Notes: generated by a model from the sequence alone, not told the origin. 64,000 nt of DNA from Callorhinus ursinus (GCF_003265705.1 NW_020313168.1:3190178-3254177); one strand, 5' to 3'. Positions 24,081 to 35,690 are shown, counted from the first letter of the stretch. Translations and numbers: made by a program.

Positions 24081-26422
24081 GTGCTGATTTATTATCACGT
24101 CCCAAATGGCCCCGGATGCCCCATCTCCCAGCTGCCTCCTGCCCACCCAGACCCCTTCAGACACGGGCACTCGAGCCCCAAACCCACCACCCTGCCATCC
24201 CACCGTTGTGTTGTAGGTTCCCTGGCGGTCTGGGCTCTGCGCTCCAGCCCGGGGAGCCGCGGCGGTGGGAGTGGCGGCTGTCACTAGTCCCGAGGGGACC
24301 CAGGGAAGAGGGTGCTGGGGAGGGGTAGGGGTGGGGTGGGAACGAGCAGATAGAAGAGCCCCTCCTTCCTGAGCCTTGGAAGAGGGGGGAAGTGGGGGCC
24401 CTGGGAAGATGTGAGTTGGTGTAGGTTCTAATCAAATATTTATCAGTTAATTGATCTCTCGAGGCTGCTGACAGCTCCCTCTCCCTTACCCTCCCCCTCT
24501 GCCTCATCCCTCCGGCTTCCCTCACCCCTTGCCCTGGCCTCTGTCCCTCCCACCCCGGGGCCGCCTCCGCCTCCACCAGCTCTCACCTCCCCCAACCCAC
24601 CCCTTCCTCACCCTGCACCCTCCCCTTCTCCTGCCCAGTAGGTAATGGGACTTTGTGGGCTACTTTGGGGCGGGGCGGGGGGGGAGTCCAGCAAAGGGTG
24701 TGCACTCATGAGCGTGTGTGATACACACACGTGTTTCCCTCCCACTGCCTGGAGCTCAGATGCTGCCCCCGCTTCGGGCTCTGCAGACAGAGGGTGGCAC
24801 AGAATTTTCTGCTCGTGAGGCCACCGCTCAGCAGGGTCAGGGGTCACCCCAGGATTTAGGGGCAGTGAGAGCAGGGGCTAGCTCTGGGGATTTAAAAGGG
24901 CTGGGGCCCCTGGCAGAGAGTTGGCCTCAGGCCTCCTGCCACCGGGGAGCTGGGCAGGCAGACAGGTCGGTCAGTGGGGGACAGGGCCCTGGGCGGCAGG
25001 CAGAACACCCAGCCCAGGTCTTGTGCACACTCACCAGCACCCTCAGGAGGCCAGGCCTCTCAGGTCACCTGATGCTCTGGGTAATTGTCTGCATTCACTC
25101 CTGCCCTGGACGGCAGAGCCCACAGAGGCTGGGGGCTGCCCATCCCGCTCCACTCTCCGCCAGAGCCACGGGCCTGGCACCGCCCCCCCCCCAGACACCT
25201 GATAAACAGTTGTGGGGTGAATAAGTAGTAAGCAATGAAGAACAGAGCAAGACCGGGCATGTTCTCTGGAAGGAGCCCCCATCTCACTGGGGCATGGGCA
25301 AGGAAACAGACCTCAAAACATGCCAAGGCCAGGGTGACGGGGGCAGCGCAGGAGTGCGTGGGGTTCCTCCTTGGTGAGACTGTCCACGTCTGTGCAAGAG
25401 TCCTTCCACACTGGGGAGATACTCAAGTGAGGGATGGCACCTGTCCTTCCAGATGGTGGGGACACTTTCTCCCGAGGACACCCTCGGAAGGTCAGAGAGT
25501 GCCTCACCTGCTCAGAGGGGCTGCTGCTAACCTGCCCTCCCTCCCGGCATGTATCCTCAATGGGGAACAACAAGTGGAGAAGCCAGAACCCCACCCCTAT
25601 TCCACGCCCCCGACAGCATGAGGACCCTTGTCCCTTCTCTGGGGCTGAGGGGCTTTCTCCCAGGGCTACAGCAGGGGTTCCCACAGGTGCCCAGACTGCT
25701 GCAGGAGGTCTGGGGTGCGCATTGCCGACAAGCTCCCAGGTGAGGCTTCTGGGTCCAAGCGCCCCATGGGAAGAGCCTCTGCCCTGCCACGTGGCTGGGA
25801 CCCTACCCCAGGGCCCTGGCTTCTAAAAGCCCCTGGGGCAGCAGGCCTTCAGGGACGGGGTGGGGTCTTCTGGAGATCTGCTTGGGGGTCTCAAAACAGA
25901 GCTGGAACCTTCTATGCCCCACAGACAGCACCTCAGCTTCGGGGCCATGATGGGGGCCCTGTGGTGCCAGGCTCCCAGTTCTGTGGGATCAACTCTGATC
26001 ATCTTCCCTGCAGGCTGTGATGATGTTCTCCTTCTCCTGCTTTACCAATGGGAAAAACCGGGGCTTGAAGCCTTCATAAGGGAGGAGGGCGTGGCTCTAA
26101 GGGACCCCCATGCTGCTGGCACGTTCTGTATCTTGACGGGATCAACTGGATAGAGGGTCCACGGGATCACATGGTGTCACTTCTTAAAATTGCGCGAGCT
26201 TAATGTGGGTCTGAAAGTATGCATCGGTGGTCTCAAGGCTGGGCTCCCCAGGCACCTCCAACGGCTCAGATCTGGTGCCCCATGTCGGGGAGTCCCCCAC
26301 CCCCACCCAGAGGGTCTGGGCCATGCTTCTGGAAACCCCCGCTGCAGCCTGCAAGCTCTTGGAAGGGGGCAGGGTCCAGGTCCGCCAGCCGTCTAACCAG
26401 CCTGCTCTCTTTCCCTCGGCAG

Positions 26423-26677
26423 GGCAATCAGGACGCCACGGCTCCGCCTGAAGCGATGGCCCAGCCCTACCCCCCTGCCCAGTACCCCCCTCCGCCACAG
26501 AACGGCATCCCTGCCGAGTACGCACCACCCCCTCCACATCCTACGCAGGACTACTCGGGCCAGACCCCGGTCCCCCCGGAGCACGGCCTGACCCTGTACA
26601 CACCAGCACAGACCCACCCCGAGCAGCCAGGCACCGAGGCCAGCACACAGCCCATCGCCGGTGCCCAGACAGTGCCG
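26423..26677 (+). CDS. RBFOX3: RBFOX3 first coding exon in the window (residues 1-74)
   Basis: The acceptor is ...CCCTCGGCAG before 26423 and the donor is GTAAGG at 26678. The ATG at 26456-26458 has G at -3 and G at +4 and opens [10 protein letters not shown], the known FOX-3 start. The exon encodes the Pro/Gln/Tyr-rich N-terminal domain ending AGAQTVP and closes in phase 0. The 33 bases before the ATG are also open in the same frame ([11 protein letters not shown]) and resemble the sequence before the shared MAQPY start in RBFOX1 and RBFOX2. A longer N-terminus from an upstream exon is therefore possible. Confidence 0.95.
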
Positions 26678-29600
26678 GTAAGGGGCCCCGCGAGCCCAGA
26701 GTTTCAGGGAGCAGTGCCCGCCCAGAGGGGAGGCTTGGTGGGGCAGTGAGGGCCCGCGCGGGGGCCTCCGAGATGGACAGGCAGGTCCTTGCCGCCTTGG
26801 AGCTCTTCATCTAACACCAGGCACGGGGTGGCCAGTGACCCCGATGGCTGCCCAACCCCCTGAGTGGAGCCTCCCAGCTGGGCCGCCAGCAACCCGTCCC
26901 TGGGAGGTGAGGGGAACAGTGTGGCCTGGGTCAGGGTGTCTGCACAGGCGGGGGCAGGGCGACGGGAGAGGAGGCTCAGGGCCCCTCGCGTGTCTCGGGT
27001 GGCAGGCACGGCGATCATTTCTAATCACTCGTAATCTACCTGCTTGGCTGCTCTCCAATCAGAGAGCCTCACTTATGTGGTTGTAATGTGGCTCCAAGGA
27101 GAAAGTGCTGAGCCACACACTTCCCAGAGGCTCCCGGACAGCAGAGGAGCGTGGCGAGGGGCGGCCGGCTGGAGTGGGCATCCCACGACGCAGCCCCTCC
27201 TGGGGACCCACCAGCTGGCCCCACCCCTTCCCCGGCCCTCCTCCCCACCACCGTCTCCGTGCGCCCACCCCTGCCTCGGCCTCTGGCCTTCGGCTGTCCC
27301 CCGCTGGCTCCCTCCCAGTGCAGGCTGGCTGGGGCTGGGCAGGAGGCCAGCAGCCTCCCGATGGGCGCCCCCCTCTGTGCTCCCTCAGCTGCCCTTCCGG
27401 CCTGGCTCCCGGGGGGCCGTGGGGACCCAGATACTACCCACCCTCCCTGTGTGGACAGCAGCCCCCCAAGCTCTCTGGGGAGAGAGCCCACCCAAGCTGC
27501 CCACTGGGCTGGACCGGCCCCTCATGTGGGGGCCAGCCAGTGCCCTTCCACCCTGTGTGGAGCGCCGCCAGCGAAGTCAGACCTTTCCACTCCCCACGTC
27601 CCAGTGTGGGGAGTCTCCCGTAGACCCGTAGACCCCCCCTACCCGGGGTTCCTGCAGCTGCAAGAAGCAAGGCCCGCGGGCCATCGAACTGGGAGCCGAA
27701 CTGTACTTCTGGGGCCGCTCTGCCTCCGCTTTGGCTTCCTCAAACCCACGGCGTGGGTGTGCTCAGAGCAGAGCCGGAAGCGCTCGGCGGGACCGCATCA
27801 CCGCCGGTGGACGGCGTCCTTCGGAAGGGCTCCGGCGGACAGGGTGTATCTGTCCGGACCTCCCATGACAAGGCCTCCTCACGAACAAAGGGTGAGGCTG
27901 GGAATTTGCCCTGGATCGAGCGCGGGAGACAAGGCGGTCACACTGGCAGGTGCCATGGGGGAGAAGCAACAGCGAATGCCTACGCCATAGAACGAGCCGG
28001 GAGACCTCCTGGACACCGGAGTGCCAGGTGCAGCCAAACCGCGAAGAGCATGAAGCCTTCCTCCCCTCGACCGACGGTCGTGGGGACCCTACCGTGCACC
28101 ATGCACTGAACCAGCACTGGGGGGGGGGCGGGTACAGGGAAGAGATGACCAGCCCTGCCCTGTGGTGTGGCCACCAGTTCCCACCCGGCAGGGACCTAAA
28201 AGTCAACAGGGGCCAGTCGCGGCCTCCATGCCTGTGACAGAATATGGGCCCAGGAGGGGACTCAGGAGTCCCAGAAAGGATTCGTCCCAACTGAGAGGTG
28301 GGAGTCTCCCTTCTCCGGCCAAGTGCCTCCTGAGGAAAGCGCCTGGACCCAACTGCGCCCCAAGCCTGGTCAACGGGGCCGCCTTGTCCTTCCTTTGACC
28401 AGCCCGGGTCTCTTCAAGTCCCGCAAGCTCGTCAGGGTCTGTGGGTCTTCCATCCGGGGATACAGAGGAGAGACCATTCCTGGCCATGCCTGGGGCCAGA
28501 TGAGCCCCTGCAGGCTCATCTGGAGACGCAGAGGCCGCGAAGACACCCAGGCAAAGACGTTGGCCACCACTGGATGGCATGGGCGCTCAGAGCCTGGGTA
28601 TTGCTACAAGCACGGGTGTCCCCCCTCGGGAGGAGCCGGAGAGGGCAAGGGCACCCCATCCTGCTCTAAGATTCCAGTAGCCACCTTCTTCCCAGAGGAG
28701 CTGCCCGGTGCTCCCAGCTAAAGCTGAACACCTCCGCACCGGGTCAGCTGTCCCATGTCCCATCCTTGCAGGAAGGCTCCTCAGCGCACCGAGGCGTCGT
28801 CTCGGCCCTCCCCACCCAGGCAGCCTGGGGTCCAGGTGGGACGGTACAGGGCAGCAGGTGGTGAGGCCTACGGCTTCTGTCCAGACCTGCTGTCTCCTGC
28901 GTGTGGATTCTGCTCGTCATCTCTGGCAGAAGCGGCAGGGGGTGCCGTGTGGGACAGCAGCTGCTGATGGATCGGGGCCTTCCTCACTACTGTGCAGGGA
29001 CCCCACGGGTACAGACTGGGGACCACCTCCCCAGAGTGCTCATTCACTCAAGGTCACGCAGGTCCCCTGTCCTCCCCGAATCCTGGGACAGCCAGAGGGG
29101 CTTCTACGCTCAGAAGCTACTCCCACTCTCCCCCTCTTCCTCTGCGCCCTGAACCTCCCAGGGCCTGTCCCCTGGGCCTCTCCCCTCCCCAGCGAGCAGG
29201 TGCCAGCGCACAGGGGACCAAAGGCCACACAGTGCAAGAGATGGAAAGACACCCCCCCGCCCCCCCCACGCACTCCCCCGCCACCGGGGGTGAGACCCAG
29301 CTGTGCCCCGCCGCCATGCTGGCCGGCCAGGGGCAAGCGGGCGACACCCTCGGTCAGCATCAGTGCAACAGGTGCGTGGCCGGCAGAGAGCTCTTAGAAT
29401 ATTCTGTCGCTCAGAGTCCGAAGTGGGAGCACACAGCTCTGCCCAAGGAGGGGCTGCCCGTTATGACAAAGACATCGTCATAAACAGACGGCTCGAGGCC
29501 ACACGTGGAGATGGCCTCCCCCAGGCGCCCTGGCCACCCAGCAGAGCTGAGCCACGTCTGGCGAGCGGGGGATGGTCATTACATGCGTGTCCAGGAGCCT

Positions 29601-32600
29601 CTGGGGGAGCAGGCGTGAGGGGCTGCAGAGAAACATTTCCAGGATCTCTTCCTCTTGTCATATCCGCAAGCCTTGGATCTCTCCAGCCATGAGGCCATCC
29701 TGCTGCCCGAGCCCCCACCGGACCCCCCAGCCATGAGCCCCTGCCCAGGGCTCTCTGGGCCTCTCCCTGTGCCGAGTAAGCTCGGGGAGGCCCAGGCACG
29801 GGGGGCTGTAGGCTCGCCTGACAGTGGGGGATGCGCTGGGCACATCTGGACCTTGCCCCTGGTCCACCAGGGGTCGGATCCTGGCCTTGAATGGGGGTGG
29901 AGGTAGGGGCATGATGGCTTAAGGTGACAGGGACAAGGAAGCAGAGCCCCTGTGGCCCGCTGGGGGAGGGGAGGGTAGGCCTCACCACCACTGAGGCCGG
30001 TGGGGTCACTGTTGTCTTCTTTTTCCCTGCCTTTGAGCACTGGGGGCAGAGGTTACTTTAAAAGAGAAAGAGGAAAGACACGGGGAATCCCAGGGAAAGG
30101 CCTCACAGGCCGGCCCCCTCCCCAGCCCTGCCCCTCCTCGCCAGTCTGTTAACACGGGGGGTTTCTCCACGCATCTTAGGATTTTACAGTCACAGAACCC
30201 GTTCATCTGCCTCTGTCCGTAGCTGTGCTGGGGGGTGAGGGGGCGAGTGCTTGTGCTCTGGCCCCACTTACAATTCATTCCACAGGACCCCCCCAACACC
30301 CCATTCCCCCTCCTTGCCCTCAGCTGGCTCCCCTCCAAGGCTTCCATGGAGGGGTCTGCAGCACGGGGGGCGGGGTGCTGGGACCCCCCCCGGACATGGA
30401 GACTCACAGTGGGCCCAAAGCAGAAGGGAAACCCAGGAGGCCCCGGACGTTTGCCTGGGCAGCGGCCCCCCACGGCCCCCAATGCCCAGGGCTCCGTGGG
30501 TGCTCTGGGTGCGCTGGCCGAGCTGACCGCTGCCCTCTGCTGGTCCGCAGTCAGCATGACATGCCCCTCTCGGACTGAATTCCCAAATTCAGGGTGACTC
30601 CTTTAGTCACCTGCACCCAGGAGCTGCGGCGGGATTGGGTGTATGAGATGCACTGGGTGGGGGCATGGTGACAGAGGGCACCCTGACCAGGGCACGGGAA
30701 GAGCCACACTTTGTCGTAACCAGAGGGCGGGAGAGTCAGCAGGTGCACGGCGGGTTCTGCTTGGATTCAGGGGCGCGGACAAGCTTCTGGAGGTCTAGCG
30801 CAAGCTTGCTCTCTGCACGGAAGAGCAGGACCAAGGGAGAAGGAAAACGGGGGCGCAGGCGGGGCTGTTGGGCATTCGCAGGTCCCCGGCTTCACAGGAG
30901 GAGCTCCCGGGTGTCCCTGAGGCACCCAAAGGCGGCTGCCCGGTGTTGCCTCCGTGGACCTGCCACCCACCCCCACCCACCAGCGGTTCCTCCATGGATG
31001 CTCCAGTAATCTGGCTCCTGGGGCTGGTTGGTGACCTCCGGGCCCAGGTGCTGCATCACCTCCAGCCCCAGCCTGGGACGGGCATCACTTGGCAGCCCGA
31101 TAGGAGGACTCCGAGAACACACGCTCGTCAGAACCAGGGCCACCCCGCAAAGGACGGCCACCCCACCCGAAGAAGTCATACACGCCCCAGGTGAACAAGA
31201 GGACCGTGGCTTCCAGCCATGCCGGGGACCGCACACCGTTGCTGCTTCCTGACGTAGGAGTGCAAACCTGAGTGTTAGGGACCTTTGAGCAGGTGCTCAG
31301 CCTCTCTCACCAGCCCAGGAGCTGATGACGTCCACTCCCCTCACCTCTGGCATCTGCTGCCTGGGAGCCTGGTCAGAGGCCTCCTGGCTGAGCGCCGGAA
31401 TAGGGGAACAGGCCCCTCCTTCCAGAGAGGATGAACGGATGGCCATTGAGGGCAGCCACTCAGGAGTCCGCAGACAGACCTCCTGCCACTAGCCACCCTT
31501 TGGGCTCCATTTCCTCGGCCTGGAGGAGGCCTCGGGCACAGTGGCCTGGCCCTGCTCACCTGCCCTAATTCCGGGAGGCCTGCTGTGCCCATCAGCACTC
31601 CTTTGCCGGACCGCAAGGAAACCCACCAGAGAGTGGCTTAAGCAACGCGACGGTTCTCCGAGACCCAAGGGAAGCGGACTCTGGGCGTCTCTCCTCTGCC
31701 GGCCTGTCACTGCCGGTCAGCTGCCTGTGCTCTCAGGCCACGTGGGGGGCCACGGCCACCAGCACTTGCCCTCGTACAAATTCCAGCGTGGGCCTCAGGG
31801 GAGCCTCCCGCCCCTGCTCTCCAGGCGTGTCGGAGACACTCGGGACTGCTGTGCTGGAGCCGGGGTACGCCTCGTGCTCCCGGCCAAGGTCCCACCGTCC
31901 CAGAAGCAGACCCTGGACAAGGCTCCAAGTCCAAGCAGAGGGACAGGGACGTGATCCCAAGAAAACGCTGACAGAAGAGTGGGGAACTGGGGCAGGCGAG
32001 CAAGGAGCAGGGAAAGGCACGTTCTCAGCCTGTCGGCCCCCCAGGGACACGGGGACAGAGTGGAGCCCCGGAGGAGCCCCAGGCGTGGGTGCCGGGCCGC
32101 CTGTGCACCTGCCGTGTCTGTCAACGGCTGAGGGCCACTCCCGGACACTCGCACTCCGACAGGCCGCGCCAGCGAGCTGAGCCAGCACAAGCCTCGGGGC
32201 TGGAGGTGGGCGGTGCTGGGGTGTCCCCGTGAGCGCCCGGCGTCCGGGTCACGGTGAGCTGAGTGGCCACCTCGGCCCATCGTTGACAGAGCGCCCGCTG
32301 CATGCCTGTGGCACGGCGGCTCAGCAGCGACAGAACCGGGCTGACGGCCAGCCAGGTGGTGATGGCGGCCTGTCCCTGCAGAAGTCCACCCAGGGGAGCC
32401 TCACAGGCTTGTGGCCTCGGCGCCCGTCCTGGCCTCGTCCTCACGGGGGCTGTGGGCTCAGAGGTCCTTGCCTCGTGGGTCCCCCGTGCTCCCAGCACTT
32501 AGACCGTGTCCGGCCAAGGGCACACCCAGGACTTTGATGATCGTAGTAGTCGGTGGAGCTGAGGGACCTTTAAGGTCAGACCTGTGGACAGGGCCAAGCC

Positions 32601-32857
32601 GGGGGAGTGGAGACACCCCCAGGCCCGGAGACCTTGCCTCGTGGTGGCGGCCGGCGCAGCCTGTGCAGAGGCCTGCCGGTGGGACCTCTGAGGTTGCGAG
32701 GCGGTACCTAGTGAGAATCATCCGCCCAGAACCCCACCCCCCGATCCCAGCCCCAGGACGGGGAGGTCCAGGGAGTTGGGGGACCTGGCCTCTAGAGCCT
32801 CCCCTCCCGCGGGGTGGGAGCTGAGGGGCACCTCACAGCCCGGTGCTCTGCCTACAG
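26678..32857 (+). other. RBFOX3: RBFOX3 intron (6.2 kb)
   Basis: This is noncoding between two well-supported exons. It holds an AT-rich patch at about 26990-27095 with TAATC-type motifs, a strong CTCF-like motif at 30528-30546 and a TGCATG at 32299-32304. Otherwise it is GC-rich, with no repeat that I can name. The many open frames show no family resemblance. Confidence 0.85.
30528..30546 (-). promoter_or_regulatory. CTCF-like motif 1
   Basis: CGCTGCCCTCTGCTGGTCC fits 18 of 19 positions of the reversed CTCF core consensus as I recall it (YRSYGCCMYCTRSTGGYCR). Confidence 0.55.
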
Positions 32858-32995
32858 CAGACAGACGAAGCGGCACAGACGGACAGCCAGCCACTGCACC
32901 CCTCCGACCCCACAGAGAAGCAGCAGCCCAAGCGGCTACACGTCTCCAACATCCCCTTCCGGTTCAGGGACCCCGACCTGCGGCAAATGTTCGGG
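32858..32995 (+). CDS. RBFOX3: RBFOX3 exon, residues 75-120 (start of RRM)
   Basis: The exon encodes [15 protein letters not shown] and onward, then [20 protein letters not shown] and MFG, which is the first beta strand (RNP2) and first helix of the RRM. The aromatic residues of IPFRF belong to the loop that grips the GCAUG element in the family. The acceptor is a tandem CAGCAG. Using the first AG gives the expected ...TVP-QTDE junction, so 32858 is preferred over 32861. The donor is GTGAGT. The exon is 138 nt, phase 0 at both ends. A 30-base run of C begins only 14 bases past the exon end. Confidence 0.95.
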
Positions 32996-33007
32996 GTGAG
33001 TGTGTGC

Positions 33008-33009
<2 letters not shown>

Positions 33010-33039
<30 letters not shown>
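33010..33039 (+). repeat. C30 homopolymer next to an RBFOX3 donor
   Basis: Thirty consecutive C starting 14 bases after the end of exon 32858-32995. Its true length may differ because of sequencing error in homopolymers. Confidence 0.9.
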
Positions 33040-33042
<3 letters not shown>

Positions 33043-34001
33043 CCGCCCCCCCAGGATCCCACAGCCTCCTGGGACCAGCCCTGCCCTGCCCTGAGCCCAC
33101 GGGATGGGCAGCCAGAAATCTGCCCCCCACACCACCCCACCTGTGCTCGGGGCTTCTTAGGGTCCCCGCGGGGCTGAGGCCTGTGCCAGACCCCATGTGC
33201 CCTCAGAGGCCACCTGGAGGGGCAGCTCAGTCCTCTGCCGCTCCTGCGTTCTGAGGGGCTGAGCACTGCACCTCTCTGCGCCTGTGTCCATGGGGCTCCC
33301 GGCAAATGCTTCAGCCGTGGGAAGCCAGCCCAGGCTGATTGGCTCCCTGGATTCTCCCGGTCGGTTCCTAGATTTTGTGCTTTAGGATTTTGGCCAGCTG
33401 CTGTGTGGCCATGAGAACCTGCAGGCCTTACATCCTGTGGCTACTTTCTTGCCGCTTGACCTGAGCGGCACGCCGGGGCTGAGGCCCACTACGTGCTGGG
33501 CTGCCCCACGGGCGGGGGCGGGGGGAGCGGGCGGCGGTCAGGCTGTGCGTCCGAGAACAGAGCAGCCACAGAAGCCTCGTGCGCCTGGCCCACGTTTTTT
33601 CCCGCACCCTGTACCCTCTTCCCCACGGCCGGCACGGTGCCCACCCTCACCCCTGCCACAAGCTAGGCAGGCTCTGGCCCCTGAACCCAACCCTGCCTTC
33701 ATGCCACCCACCGCCCAGATGGGATCCATCAAAGGGGAGGTGCCCTGAGGGTGGCCTCGGATGGCCCTGGCACCCACACCTCACCCCAAATAGCCACCCC
33801 CCTTCTTGGAGGCCAGGCCCCATTGCACGTGGGGCTTAGACACAGTGAGGGGCTGATGGGATTTGGAATCATCAGGATTCAGCTCCTCTTGCCTGGGCCA
33901 GGCTGCTGCCAGCCTCCTCAAGCCTGGAGCCCCACTGAAAGCAGCCTTACAGAGCTCACCCTGACCGGGAACCTTGTCCCCATACAACGGGTACCAACTG
34001 G

Positions 34002-34117
34002 CGTCAGCTCATCTCGTCCCCACACTGGGATGTCAGCTCACCCGTCCCCACATCGGGGCTTCAGCTCACCTGTCCCCACACTGGGATGTCAGCTCACCTG
34101 TCCCCACACCAGGGCAC
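34002..34117 (+). repeat. 28-29 bp tandem repeat, four copies
   Basis: TCAGCTCA occurs at 34004, 34033, 34061 and 34089. Each unit continues with CCTGTCCCCACACTGGGATG or a close variant. The spacing is 29, 28 and 28 bases. Confidence 0.9.
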
Positions 34118-34883
34118 CGTCCTCCCTGTTTCAGCCTTCATCAGAGTTGGGATTGCATTGCTGTCTTGCTCCGTGTCATGTCACTGCCCCCTTTGACACC
34201 GGTCAGTTACACACACTGGAAGCCTCAGGACAGGCCGCTGGGGACCCGATTGCAGGGATTTGGTTTCACAGGTCCACGGTCTCCTGTGACAGTGAGAGAG
34301 CCAGGGCTGCCCTTGGGGGTCCTGGGCCAGTGATGGGGCAGGAAGGGGCCAGGCCCAGCCTCGGGGCCTGCTGGCCAACACGTCCCAGACAGGTAGAGGG
34401 GTTTGGGGTCAGTGCTGTTCCACACCCCACATAGCCCAGCCCCGGATAACACAGGCTGCTGGCTGTATGGGGTCCCTCCACGGCACTTCATCTCTCCCAG
34501 GGGCTCCTGCCCCCCTCCCAGTACCTTACCGTTTGGGAAGAACCTATCCATAGTCCTTTACCCTTTAGGGTGAATTAGAGGTGATCCTCCGTAACTTGGG
34601 GCAGAGTCCAGGCAGGGACTCGGGGGGAGGCTGCCCCCTTCCCCGGTTCTCAGCCCCCACTTGGCCCTTAGGCAAGGAAAGCTCTCTTCATGAGAACGTG
34701 GGGAGGGGTCTCCTGTCCCCAGACCCTGCCACACCAAGAGCCGCTCCTCTTCCCTGCGGAGGGCTGGGTGGGACCGGGCAGCAGGTGAGGGTCTCCCGGG
34801 AAGCAGGCATGCCGGGAGGGGGGGGGGGGGGCACTCCTAACCCACCCTCCCCTGTCTCCCCACCCCCCTCTCTGTCTCTGCAG

Positions 34884-34937
34884 CAATTCGGAAAAATTTT
34901 AGACGTGGAGATCATTTTTAACGAGCGGGGCTCCAAG
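34884..34937 (+). CDS. RBFOX3: RBFOX3 exon, residues 121-138 (RRM middle)
   Basis: This 54-nt exon encodes QFGKILDVEIIFNERGSK, the second and third strands of the RRM. The protein segment is essentially invariant across RBFOX1-3. The acceptor is CTGTCTCTGCAG and the donor is GTGGGT. Phase is 0 at both ends, so skipping keeps the frame. Confidence 0.97.
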
Positions 34938-35079
34938 GTGGGTGCCGCCCAGAGGCCGCCACCATTACAGCGCCGGCTGTAGGTCCCGCCAGGCTAACGT
35001 GTGAAATGTGCGTTTCCTTCCTGGAGAGCTTCGCGCCCGAGGACCCCTGAGCTACACGGGTGCTTGTACTCCCCGCTCC

Positions 35080-35300
35080 TCCGCCCCTCCCGCCCCCGCC
35101 CCGCCGCCTGTGTTGGTGCCGCAGCTGCTGCGCTCCTTTCTCTCCAAGCTGCCGGGACCTCTCTGTCTGCGCCCGGGCCCGGGCCCCGCCCGCCGAGCCG
35201 CTCCTCCGGGGGGCGCCCCCTGCTGGCCTGCCCGAGAGCTGGCCCCGAGGCTCGAGGCTCGGGGGCGCGGCTGCAGGGTGGGCCGCGGGAGGGGGCCCGG
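35080..35300. promoter_or_regulatory. RBFOX3: Intragenic CpG-rich patch in RBFOX3
   Basis: Dense CG dinucleotides and G/C runs over about 220 bases between two RRM exons. It may be a CpG island with internal promoter or insulator use. Function is not shown. Confidence 0.55.
35211..35229 (-). promoter_or_regulatory. CTCF-like motif 2 in intronic CpG island
   Basis: GGGCGCCCCCTGCTGGCCT fits 17 of 19 positions of the same consensus and lies inside the CpG-rich patch. Confidence 0.55.
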
Positions 35301-35666
35301 CAAACCCCAGCCCTGCTCCCTGCTCAGGCAAGGGAAGACCCCCATGCAGGCTCCTGGGGGGAAGGGGGGTGGGGCTGTCCCCCGGAGGTCCTGACCCCCC
35401 CCCGCCCCCCTTGCCCCCCCAGGGGGCATCAGGGTGACAGTCCTGGCCCCTTGGCCGGGTTAACATCTCTCTTGGCGCTTTGGCCTGTCCTCTGGGAGGT
35501 GCCAGGCGGTCAGCTCAGGCCGGGCTCGGGCCAGGCCAGCAGCTGCCCCCGCCTGGGGCCCCACCCTTCCTGGGCATCCTGCTGGTGGCACCAGGGCAGG
35601 CCTCTGGGCTGCCGACCTCTCCTTCAGCTCACCTGACTCAGTCCCTCTCTCTTTCTCTCTCTCTCC

Positions 35667-35690
35667 CCCCTCCCCCCCCCCCCCCCCCCC
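35667..35690 (+). repeat. C-run in the pyrimidine tract of the RNP1 exon
   Basis: A long C run broken by one T, within a wider CTCTCT and C-rich tract upstream of the acceptor at 35767. Confidence 0.85.

Larger units (their letters stand above)
1..26422 (+). other. RBFOX3: 3' part of the large 5' intron of RBFOX3 (noncoding)
   Basis: I see no exon with family-recognisable coding sequence here. The many open frames are short, overlap on both strands and start without homology, as expected in GC-rich DNA. RBFOX3 is known to have a very long 5' region with small untranslated exons, so intronic status is inferred from the acceptor at 26421-26422. An untranslated exon could lie here and would not be recognisable by eye. 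Recognisable contents are a CAN-SINE (2797-3019), MIR and L2 fragments, simple repeats, two tandem-repeat patches (14960-15080 and about 15815-15985) and AT-rich islands, each listed separately. Confidence 0.75.
32996..34883 (+). other. RBFOX3: RBFOX3 intron with C-run and 28-bp tandem repeat
   Basis: The intron starts GTGAGTGTGTGCGG and then runs into C30 (33010-33039). A four-copy 28-29 bp tandem repeat sits at 34002-34117. A G-run (about 34818-34830) and one GCATG (34807-34811) lie shortly before the acceptor TCTGTCTCTGCAG at 34883. No coding signal was seen. Confidence 0.85.

Noticed and set aside
34002..34117. Evenly spaced 28-bp repeats resembling a CRISPR array
   Set aside because: The units are directly adjacent with no spacers, and the genome is mammalian. 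It is a minisatellite.
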